In this document: one piece after another, positions 1 through 5,028 of the stretch
How the letters are laid out: the number at the start of each line of letters is the position of its first letter
How positions within the stretch are numbered: position 1 is the stretch's first letter
From: Candidatus Woesearchaeota archaeon
GTDB lineage: Archaea > Nanobdellota > Nanobdellia > Woesearchaeales > JAGVZT01
DNA: 5,223 nucleotides
Reading direction: 5' to 3'
NCBI GenBank assembly: GCA_019323665.1
Contig: JAHWHA010000002.1
Location: 1 to 5,223 of the forward strand
The notes under the pieces: model-generated
What the model was told of the DNA's origin: nothing
Database searches by the model: none
What the model saw: only the letters and a program-made list of their open reading frames with translations
Position numbers and translations under genes: made by a program

Positions 1-767
1 ATTCTTGAGATTTTGCCTTTATGTTTAAGCTTAAGCAGTTTTTCTATCTGCTTGTTTTCTATACCAAGATCCTTTGGGCCGCAAACATATTTGCCATCAA
101 TTTTCACTTCATCTACGATCCAATCACCTTCTGTGAGTTTTTCAATTGGGATGAACTTAATCATAGCCGATTCCTCAACTGATTTCACAAACAGCCACAG
201 GTAGAATGTGAGCACGGGCGCAGATGCGATTAGCAGTATACCTGATCTTACTAATGGGTCTTGGAAGAAGAATGAGGCTATGCAGAAGAGCAAGGCAGCT
301 GCGATAAATATTATGAATGCTAATCTGCTCTCTCGCTTGCGTTTCCTGAAGGCTCTGAGGAATTTTCTCTGGTTTCGCAAGGCAAGATAGAAGCTGTATC
401 CCAAACCAAAGACTGCGCCTGCCACCACTGAGTTGATCCAGAATATTAGTAAAAGGGGAATCTCTGTGAGTGTTGGATTAAGGCCAAGCAATACTCCTAT
501 GCCCATTAGGAGTTTTGAATCTCCACCACCCCACTGCCCTGTGTAAAACATAACAAGCGCAACAATTACAAAGGCAATGAAGCCAAGGATACCAGCAATC
601 AATGGCTGCCATGATTGCATTACTGCCGAGGCAATTATGCGTACACCAAATCCAAAGAAGATTGTTGCATAGCTCAGCCAGTCCGGTACCTCTCTTGTTC
701 TTAGGTCTGAGATTGAGGCTATGAATAATGAGATGAGTGCTGCAGTGTTTGTGATTGCTGTAAGCAT
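1..767 (-). CDS. Prepilin peptidase, A24 family, archaeal type (3' end outside window)
   Basis: This is a membrane aspartyl protease that removes the class III signal peptide from type IV pilin-like or archaellin precursors. I translated 255 residues with no stop; the last residues lie beyond the left edge. The first catalytic Asp is D21, in S-D-L-R-T-R-E-V-P-D. The second is D83, in the GGGD-S-K-L-L motif (residues 80-87, the family GxGD). Hydrophobic segments suggest about six membrane helices (roughly 4-19, 33-50, 56-75, 101-126, 150-168, 174-193), with an Arg/Lys-rich cytoplasmic loop near 130-147. Residues about 195-255 form a soluble tail containing FIPIEKLTEGDW and a Cys-Gly-Pro-Lys-Asp-Leu segment, which resembles the archaeal A24 C-terminal domain (Arc_PepC_II type, from memory). 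The ATG at 767 puts the first catalytic Asp 20 residues in, as expected. No Shine-Dalgarno is visible, so the transcript is probably leaderless. The gene is divergent from the UppS-like gene. Whether the substrates are pilins, archaellins or both cannot be told here. Confidence 0.9.
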   Translation of the reverse strand, partial: MLTAITNTAALISLFIASISDLRTREVPDWLSYATIFFGFGVRIIASAVMQSWQPLIAGILGFIAFVIVALVMFYTGQWGGGDSKLLMGIGVLLGLNPTLTEIPLLLIFWINSVVAGAVFGLGYSFYLALRNQRKFLRAFRKRKRESRLAFIIFIAAALLFCIASFFFQDPLVRSGILLIASAPVLTFYLWLFVKSVEESAMIKFIPIEKLTEGDWIVDEVKIDGKYVCGPKDLGIENKQIEKLLKLKHKGKISR

Positions 768-790
768 ATATTGTGCTTTTTATAAGAACA

Positions 791-798
791 TTTATAAA
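791..798. promoter_or_regulatory. Palindromic TATA box shared by two divergent genes
   Basis: TTTATAAA reads identically on both strands and sits in the 58-base gap between two divergent start codons (767 minus, 826 plus). Its centre is about 27 bases from the minus-strand ATG and about 31 bases from the plus-strand ATG. That is the distance at which archaeal TBP/TFB sites direct leaderless or very short-leader transcription. A second TATA-like stretch, TTTTTATAAG at 777-786, could add plus-strand initiation with a leader of about 18 bases. Use of one box in both directions is inferred from spacing. Confidence 0.5.
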
Positions 799-825
799 TC
801 TTGTTTTTTACTACTCTCCAGAAGA

Positions 826-1500
826 ATGAAACCTAAGCATATTGCTGTGTCGCTTGAGAAAGATATAGGCAAATGGTCCGAGATGACCAATAAGAGTGTT
901 CAAGACACTTACAGCTCTAGGTCTGAACTGGTGCATGAGCTTGTGAGAGCTCAGATCAGGCTGAATATTCCAATCTTGACTGTGTTCTTGCTAAGCTCAA
1001 AAACCAAGCAGGAGCACATAGTTGAGGCTGTGGATAGTCTGGCAGAGCTTTTCAAGGAGCTTGCAGTGAGCCAGGATATATTGCAGAACCAGGTTAAGGT
1101 TGGAGTGCTCGGCAAATGGTATAGCTTACCTGACAGGCTAGTTGATATCATTAAATGTGTAATTGATGAGACCAAGGAGTTTGACAAATTCTTCCTCAAC
1201 TTCTGCATAATGTATGATGGGCAGGAAGAGGTTGTTGATGCCTGCAAGCTTATTGGCCGCAGAATAGAGGCTGAGAAGCTTGACCCTGAGGCTATAACCA
1301 GAGAGATTATTAAGGAGGATTTGTATACCTCATATTTCCTTGCCCCGGATCTTGTGGTAATAAATGGTGACAAGCGTTTAAATGGATTTCTGCTGTGGGA
1401 TATTAGCAACGCTCTGATTTATTTCACAGGCAAGGAGTGGCCTGAGTTCAGGTTTGAGGATTTGAAAAAAGCGATTGACTTGTTTGAGTTGGTTAATTGA
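826..1500 (+). CDS. Degenerate cis-prenyltransferase (UppS-family) homologue, probably non-catalytic
   Basis: Canonical members condense isopentenyl diphosphate units onto an allylic primer to make undecaprenyl- or dolichyl-type glycan carriers. This 224-residue protein keeps the family pattern in order: HIAV near the N-terminus (residues 5-8), a G-K-W where the family has G-R-W (15-17), MYDGQEEVVDA matching NYGGRxEIVDA (129-139), LDPEAIT (152-158), then PDLVV...RLNGFLLW (174-191) and IYFTGKEWPEF (198-208). The expected catalytic residues are gone. The Asp-Gly-Asn motif reads E-K-D, the FSxEN(W) region reads LSSKTK, the IRTSG motif is shortened to V-I-N-G, and the metal-binding Glu of the AELYF motif is Leu197. 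There is no C-terminal RxG. I start at 826, just before the conserved HIAV block. An in-frame ATG at 721 would overlap the divergent peptidase and place the TATA box inside the gene. No good Shine-Dalgarno is visible. The family is fairly sure; the loss of activity is inferred. It could be an accessory subunit of the Nus1/NgBR kind. Confidence 0.8.
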   Translation: MKPKHIAVSLEKDIGKWSEMTNKSVQDTYSSRSELVHELVRAQIRLNIPILTVFLLSSKTKQEHIVEAVDSLAELFKELAVSQDILQNQVKVGVLGKWYSLPDRLVDIIKCVIDETKEFDKFFLNFCIMYDGQEEVVDACKLIGRRIEAEKLDPEAITREIIKEDLYTSYFLAPDLVVINGDKRLNGFLLWDISNALIYFTGKEWPEFRFEDLKKAIDLFELVN

Positions 1501-1532
1501 GTTTTCTATTTAGATTATATTGTATTTGTGTT
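1501..1532 (+). terminator. T-rich tract after the UppS-like gene, possible archaeal terminator
   Basis: The 32 bases after the TGA contain TTTTC, ATTTAG, TATTTG and GTTT runs. Archaeal RNA polymerase can terminate at such T-rich tracts without a hairpin. The same stretch also carries the TATA-like TTATAT, so it may end one transcript and start the next. This is weak, composition-only evidence. Confidence 0.25.
1514..1520 (+). promoter_or_regulatory. Possible TATA box for the structured RNA
   Basis: ATTATAT lies about 20-25 bases before the first strongly pairing base of the structured segment (about 1536-1540). That spacing fits an archaeal promoter starting at the 5' edge of the RNA. The surrounding region is AT-rich, so a chance match is quite possible. 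Confidence 0.3.
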
Positions 1533-1800
1533 TCCTGGCGGCCACCACCACCCAGGCCACGACGGATTTTTCTCATTGAAAGGAAAAATCCTACTCGGCA
1601 GCCTGGAATCCTATACTCTCAATTATTGGTAAACACCAATATAGGAACCCAGTCTGCCTCGCCGGGCCAGGTGGTGGCCACCCTAAAAAATTGTCCAGCC
1701 ATGGCGCAGACGAGGCGGGGGTTGTCCCTTAGGGGGTGCCGAGTAGGGCAAATCCCAATATTTTGGTGATTTGACCGTCTGCCGCCATGGATGGCTGGAA
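1533..1800 (+). ncRNA. Unidentified structured RNA, about 270 nt, two-domain fold
   Basis: This GC-rich island lies in an AT-rich intergenic region and has no credible protein gene. Direct reading shows many matching arms. In domain 1, 1540-1549 pairs with 1670-1679 (10 perfect base pairs) and 1555-1558 with 1665-1668. It encloses one hairpin, 1564-1572 with 1583-1591 (9 bp, 10-base loop), and a long second hairpin: 1598-1601/1654-1657, 1603-1606 with 1649-1652, 1609-1614/1641-1646, and 1625-1630/1635-1640 capped by AAAC. In domain 2, 1695-1702 pairs with 1791-1798 (8 bp), 1703-1705/1784-1786 and 1706-1711/1777-1782. It encloses GGC/GCC at 1714-1716/1738-1740 and a hairpin built on 1749-1754/1768-1773. 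Each domain looks like a three-way junction. I looked for the hallmarks of SRP RNA, RNase P RNA, 5S rRNA and tRNA and did not find them. Strand is tentative: an upstream TATA-like element and G-T pairs that work only on plus favour this orientation. It might instead be a long 5' leader of enolase, or a mobile-element remnant. Confidence 0.55.
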
Positions 1801-1869
1801 AATTGTTATTAGAATGCTTTAACATATTTTGACTTTAATAGTAATAAGCATAGATATAAATCATAAATT

Positions 1870-1885
1870 AAGAAAATTATATATA
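1870..1885 (+). promoter_or_regulatory. Enolase promoter: purine-rich BRE-like element plus TATA box
   Basis: TTATATATA (1877-1885) is preceded by the A/G run AAGAAAA (1870-1876), like a TFB recognition element followed by a TATA box. Initiation about 26 bases from the box centre would fall near 1907, giving a leader of about 17 bases that still includes the candidate ribosome binding site. A second TATA-like ATATAAAT lies at 1853-1860. Having its own promoter suggests enolase transcription need not depend on the structured RNA upstream. Confidence 0.5.
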
Positions 1886-1910
1886 CACCAACCGCAAATT
1901 TTTATGTAAA

Positions 1911-1915
1911 AGGGG
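1911..1915 (+). promoter_or_regulatory. Ribosome binding site of enolase
   Basis: AGGGG, 8 bases before the ATG at 1924, is a partial match to an archaeal Shine-Dalgarno sequence. It supports this start, which also places the DSRGNPT motif at the usual distance from the N-terminus. Confidence 0.45.
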
Positions 1916-1923
1916 TATATTCA

Positions 1924-3213
1924 ATGAGTTATTTCAATATTAAGAAGATCAATGCAAGGCAGATTCTGGATTCGCGCGGCAATCCCACTGTTGAGGTTGA
2001 TGTTGTTACAGAGGTTTGGCGCGGCCGCGCCAAGGTGCCGAGTGGTGCTTCGACTGGTAGATATGAAGCCTTGGAGTTGCGGGATAAAGAGAAAGCTTTC
2101 AATGGCAAGGGTGTTGAAAAGGCGATTTCAAACATCAATAAAATTATTGCCAAAAAGCTTGCTGGCATTGATGTAAGAAAGCAGTCTGTGATTGACAAAA
2201 CCCTCATAAAACTTGACGGCACTGCAAAGAAATCCAAGCTTGGAGCCAATGCTATTCTTGGAGTTAGTCTTGCGTGTGCAAGGGCTGGCGCGCACTGTAA
2301 TAATTTGACCTATTGGGAGTATCTTGGCCAACTCTCTGGCAACAGTAAACCTGTGATGCCTGTGCCGTTCATGAATATCCTCAATGGTGGTGAGCATGCT
2401 GACAACAAATTAGCGATACAGGAGTTCATGATTGTGCCTCTGGGCAAGTGCTATTCTGAATCTCTGAGGATGGGTGCTGAGGTTTATCATGAGTTGAAGA
2501 AAGAGATTTTAAAAAAATATGGTAAGGGCTCAACTGGTGTTGGTGATGAAGGTGGCTTTGCACCCAATGTCAGCACAACCAAGCAGGCGCTTGATCTGAT
2601 TACCAAGGCGATAAGCGATACCGGTTATTCAAAAAAGGTAAAGATTGCGATTGATGCGGCTGCATCTTATTTCTATAAAAGGGGCAAGAAACCAAGATAT
2701 TTAATTGATGGTGCTGAGTTCCCAAAGGAGAAGATGATTGACTATTACAGCTTTTTGATGGATGTTTATCCGATTGTCTCTATTGAGGATCCTTTTGAGG
2801 AGAATGATTTTGCGAGCTATGCAAAGCTGACGAGAATAGCAAAAAAGCAAAAAGTTATGGTTACCGGTGATGATTTGACGGTTACAAATGTGAAGAGAAT
2901 CAGAAAAGCGGCAAAGGCAAAAGCCTGCAGCTGTCTGTTGCTTAAGGTGAATCAGATTGGCACTTTGACAGAGGCGATTGCTGCTGTTAAACTCGCACAG
3001 AAGAACAAATGGAAAGTGATGGTTTCTCATCGCAGTGGTGAGACTGAGGACACTTTCATTGCTGACTTTGCAGTTGGTTTAGGTAATGGCTTGATTAAAG
3101 CTGGTGCGCCTTGCCGGGGTGAGCGGACTGCAAAGTATAATGAGCTGCTCCGGATTGAGGAGAGGCTTGGGAAAAATGTTAAATATGGAGCATCTGTTTT
3201 AACAGGCAAGTAA
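1924..3213 (+). CDS. eno: Enolase (phosphopyruvate hydratase)
   Basis: Enolase is the cytosolic glycolytic and gluconeogenic enzyme interconverting 2-phosphoglycerate and phosphoenolpyruvate plus water, with two Mg ions. At 429 residues it has the normal family length. The N-terminal domain carries DSRGNPTVEVDV (16-27) and the mobile loop SGASTG (40-45). The barrel contains GGEHADN (155-161, His158), QEFM (Glu167), GDEGGFAPN (207-215, proton-transfer Glu209), metal ligands Asp244 (AIDAAAS), Glu288 (SIEDPF) and Asp316/317 (TGDDLTVTN), catalytic base Lys341 (LLLKVNQIGT), SHRSGETEDT (368-377) and substrate Lys392 (LIKAGAP). The C-terminal KYNELLRIEE (404-413) is also typical. All catalytic residues are present, so it should be active. 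A small departure is Cys-rich C-S-C (335-337) where Asn is common before the catalytic Lys strand. It is followed 23 bases later by the transketolase pair and is probably co-transcribed with it. Enolase in an operon with transketolase fits a central-carbon module. Confidence 0.98.
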   Translation: MSYFNIKKINARQILDSRGNPTVEVDVVTEVWRGRAKVPSGASTGRYEALELRDKEKAFNGKGVEKAISNINKIIAKKLAGIDVRKQSVIDKTLIKLDGTAKKSKLGANAILGVSLACARAGAHCNNLTYWEYLGQLSGNSKPVMPVPFMNILNGGEHADNKLAIQEFMIVPLGKCYSESLRMGAEVYHELKKEILKKYGKGSTGVGDEGGFAPNVSTTKQALDLITKAISDTGYSKKVKIAIDAAASYFYKRGKKPRYLIDGAEFPKEKMIDYYSFLMDVYPIVSIEDPFEENDFASYAKLTRIAKKQKVMVTGDDLTVTNVKRIRKAAKAKACSCLLLKVNQIGTLTEAIAAVKLAQKNKWKVMVSHRSGETEDTFIADFAVGLGNGLIKAGAPCRGERTAKYNELLRIEERLGKNVKYGASVLTGK

Positions 3214-3218
3214 TTTGC

Positions 3219-3224
3219 TTTTTT
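3219..3224 (+). terminator. T6 run after enolase, possible partial terminator
   Basis: TTTTTT begins 6 bases after the enolase stop codon, within the 23-base gap before the next gene. T runs can cause termination in archaea, so this may reduce read-through and lower transketolase expression relative to enolase. It has no hairpin and the gap has no clear promoter at a useful distance, so the genes still look like one operon. Confidence 0.25.
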
Positions 3225-3229
3225 AAGGT
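3225..3229 (+). promoter_or_regulatory. Ribosome binding site of transketolase N-terminal subunit
   Basis: AAGGT lies 8 bases upstream of the ATG at 3237. It is a modest Shine-Dalgarno match with normal spacing and supports this start within the short intergenic gap. Confidence 0.45.
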
Positions 3230-3236
3230 TATAATA

Positions 3237-4055
3237 ATGGAAAAGATTGATTCTATTGATGGGCTTGAAGACAAGGCTAAGCAGATTAGGCGAGATATTA
3301 TCAGGATGCTGGCAAAGGCTGGCAGCGGCCATCCTGGGGGTAGTTTGAGTGCAGCGGATATTGTTACTGCGCTCTATTTCAATGTGATGAATTACCGCGC
3401 TGACAACCCTAAGTGGGATGATAGAGATAGGTTTGTTTTATCAAAGGGTCATGCTTGTCCAGTGCAGTATGCTGCTATGGCGAGGGCAGGGTTTTTTCCT
3501 GTTGATGAGCTTATGACACTGAGGCAGATTCACTCGAGGCTGCAGGGGCATGTTTCAAAAAAAGACTTGCCTGGTGTTGAGGCGAGCACTGGCTCACTTG
3601 GCCAGGGGTTGAGTATTGCTGTTGGTATTGCGCTTGCGGGCAAGCTGGATATGAAAGATTACAAAGTGTATTGCATGCTTGGAGATGGTGAGCTGCAGGA
3701 AGGCCAGATTTGGGAGGCTGTTATGACTGCTGCCCAATTCAAGTTAAGTAATTTGGTTGCTATTGTTGATTATAACAAGGTGCAGTTGTCTGGGTTTCTT
3801 GATGACATCAAATGTGTTGAGTGCATGTCTGCGCGCTGGAAGGCTTTTGGGTGGAATGCTATTGAGATCAATGGTCATAATATGAAACAGATTTTAGGGG
3901 CGTTTGAAAAGGATTTCGGCAACCAAAAGCCTACGGTTATAATTGCTGACACTATCAAGGGTAAGGGTGTATCTTTTATGGAGAATAAGGCAGAGTGGCA
4001 TGGCATGGCGCCTAATGCTGAAGAGGCTGAAAAGGCGCTGAAGGAGTTAGCATAA
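3237..4055 (+). CDS. Transketolase, N-terminal (ThDP diphosphate-binding) subunit
   Basis: This is one half of a split transketolase, which moves two-carbon ketol units between sugar phosphates in the non-oxidative pentose phosphate pathway. It has 272 residues, the usual size for the separate N-terminal subunit. It binds the diphosphate and Mg ion of thiamine diphosphate through the GDG...N motif: G149-D150-G151-E152 through Asn180 (VDYNK). Conserved substrate and cofactor histidines are visible in GSGHPGGSLS (His32), SKGHA (His72), QGHVSK (His105) and EWHGMAP (His255). TGSLGQGLS (118-126) is also typical of the family. It ends after the PP domain, with no Pyr domain; that is encoded by the next gene, one base after this stop. 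The complete motif set argues against decay. A DXS-like enzyme is unlikely, because DXS is a single fused protein and the motifs here are of transketolase type. Confidence 0.96.
   Translation: MEKIDSIDGLEDKAKQIRRDIIRMLAKAGSGHPGGSLSAADIVTALYFNVMNYRADNPKWDDRDRFVLSKGHACPVQYAAMARAGFFPVDELMTLRQIHSRLQGHVSKKDLPGVEASTGSLGQGLSIAVGIALAGKLDMKDYKVYCMLGDGELQEGQIWEAVMTAAQFKLSNLVAIVDYNKVQLSGFLDDIKCVECMSARWKAFGWNAIEINGHNMKQILGAFEKDFGNQKPTVIIADTIKGKGVSFMENKAEWHGMAPNAEEAEKALKELA
4041..4047 (+). promoter_or_regulatory. Ribosome binding site of transketolase C-terminal subunit
   Basis: AAGGAGT is a strong Shine-Dalgarno sequence lying inside the last codons of the upstream subunit gene, 9 bases before the ATG at 4057. 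It is the best site in the window and fits translational coupling of the two subunits. Confidence 0.65.
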
Positions 4056-4056
4056 A

Positions 4057-5022
4057 ATGGCAGTTGAACTTACAGATTTCAAAAAGCTGGAGTACAAAGC
4101 TACTAGGGCTGGCTATGGAGATGGCGTGCTTGAGCTTGGCGCAAAGAATAAGGATGTTGTTGTGCTCAGCGCAGATCTGTCGCCTTCGCTTAAAATTCTG
4201 CCTTTTAGAGAAAAGTTTCCAAAAAGGTATTTTGAATTGGGTGTGGCAGAATCTGACATGGCTGGGGTTGCTGCTGGTCTTGCGTTTAGTGGCAAGATTC
4301 CTTTTATGAGCACGTTTGCTGTGTTTGCAACTGGCCGCTGTTTTGATCAATTGAGAGTGAGTGTTGCTTATGCAAATGCCAATGTGAAGATTGCTGGGAG
4401 TCATGCAGGTGTTCATACTGGTGAGGACGGTGCTTCGCATCAGGCTCTGGAAGATGTTGCTTTGATGCGTGTGCTGCCCAATTTCACGGTGGTTGTGCCA
4501 TGTGACTATAATGAAGCCAAAAAGGCAACTATCCAGAGTGCTGCGGTTAATGGTCCTGTTTATCTCAGATTATTTAGAAATAAATTTCCTGTGATTACAA
4601 AAAGTGAGTCTGATTTTAAGATTGGAAAGGCCTCGGTTTTCAGAGAGGGCAAAGATGCAACTATTGTTGCATCTGGACTGATGGTTTATCATTCGCTGCT
4701 TGCTGCCGAGAGTCTGAAAAAGCAGAAGATTGATGTGAGGGTAATTAATCTCCATACTATTAAACCTATTGACAAGGATGCTATATTAAAGGCCGCGAAA
4801 GAGACTGGCAGGATTGTGACTGCTGAAGACCATCAGATTGGTGGTGGTATGGGAAGTGCGGTTGCTGAGTTGTTAGCAGAGAATTATCCTGTTCCTATGA
4901 GGTTTGTTGGTGTGAGGGATAGGTTTGGGCAGTCAGGAAAGCCTGATGATTTGCTGAAGGAGTATGGATTGACTGCAGGTGATATTGAGAAGGCTGTGGT
5001 TAAGGTTATTAAAAAGAATTGA
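4057..5022 (+). CDS. Transketolase, C-terminal (Pyr plus C-terminal domain) subunit
   Basis: This second half of the split transketolase has 321 residues. The pyrimidine-binding domain spans roughly residues 10-175 and the transketolase C-terminal domain roughly 185-315. The Glu that activates the thiamine diphosphate aminopyrimidine is Glu65, in ELGVAESDMAGVAAGLA (60-76). ADLSPS (39-44) and F-D-Q-L-R (96-100) are typical, as is the SHAGVHTGEDGASHQALED stretch (115-133), which contains His116 and His128. The C-terminal domain shows VRVINLHTIKPID (about 233-245) and TAEDHQIGGGMGSAVAE (264-280). The cofactor sits at the interface between this protein and the N-terminal subunit, so neither should work alone. 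The start lies one base after the previous stop, with a strong ribosome binding site, fitting equimolar coupled synthesis. The gene ends 6 bases from the convergent gene on the other strand. All key residues are present. A pyruvate dehydrogenase E1 beta subunit shares this fold, but the transketolase-type partner and the GEDGASHQ motif argue against it. Confidence 0.95.
   Translation: MAVELTDFKKLEYKATRAGYGDGVLELGAKNKDVVVLSADLSPSLKILPFREKFPKRYFELGVAESDMAGVAAGLAFSGKIPFMSTFAVFATGRCFDQLRVSVAYANANVKIAGSHAGVHTGEDGASHQALEDVALMRVLPNFTVVVPCDYNEAKKATIQSAAVNGPVYLRLFRNKFPVITKSESDFKIGKASVFREGKDATIVASGLMVYHSLLAAESLKKQKIDVRVINLHTIKPIDKDAILKAAKETGRIVTAEDHQIGGGMGSAVAELLAENYPVPMRFVGVRDRFGQSGKPDDLLKEYGLTAGDIEKAVVKVIKKN
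5011..5015 (-). terminator. Minus-strand T5 run, possible terminator of the convergent gene
   Basis: Read on the minus strand, TTCTTTTT begins about 11 bases after the TAA of the rightmost gene, inside the 3' end of the transketolase C-terminal subunit gene. It could end the convergent transcript. The evidence is composition and position only. Confidence 0.25.
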
Positions 5023-5028
5023 ACAAAG

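Noticed and set aside
721..825. Upstream in-frame ATG that would add 35 residues to the UppS-like protein
   Set aside because: The extension overlaps the divergent peptidase gene by 47 bases, spans the TATA region, and matches nothing in the family, whose conserved block begins right after the ATG at 826.
1534..1560. Resemblance of CTGGCGGCCA to the 5' end of 5S rRNA
   Set aside because: The conserved internal 5S sequence around CCGAAC and the loop E region are missing, and the closing partner strand is not where 5S would need it.
1497..1769. Plus-strand open frame of 90 codons across the intergenic region, starting with TTG
   Set aside because: The translation is Pro/Arg-rich and low in coherent structure, there is no ribosome binding site, and the segment is explained by extensive RNA-like base pairing.
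1533..1800. SRP RNA or RNase P RNA as the identity of the structured element
   Set aside because: I looked on both strands for the SRP helix 8 sequence (AGGTC...GGAAGG...GCAG), the RNase P P4 strands (GGAAGTC, ACAGAA) and related universal bases, and found none. A very diverged form is not excluded without covariance-model searches.
1533..1800. MITE or insertion-sequence remnant with terminal inverted repeats
   Set aside because: The outer ends share only about 7 complementary bases, there is no target-site duplication that I can see, and the strongest complementarities are internal and nested like RNA helices.
1619..1825. Minus-strand open frame of 68 codons in the same region
   Set aside because: It shows no recognisable motif, lies over the same paired arms, and lacks the A/C third-position bias of genuine minus-strand genes here.
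1929..2249. Long minus-strand open frames opposite enolase and the transketolase genes
   Set aside because: They are antisense shadows: the plus-strand frames encode complete, motif-verified enzymes across the same bases.
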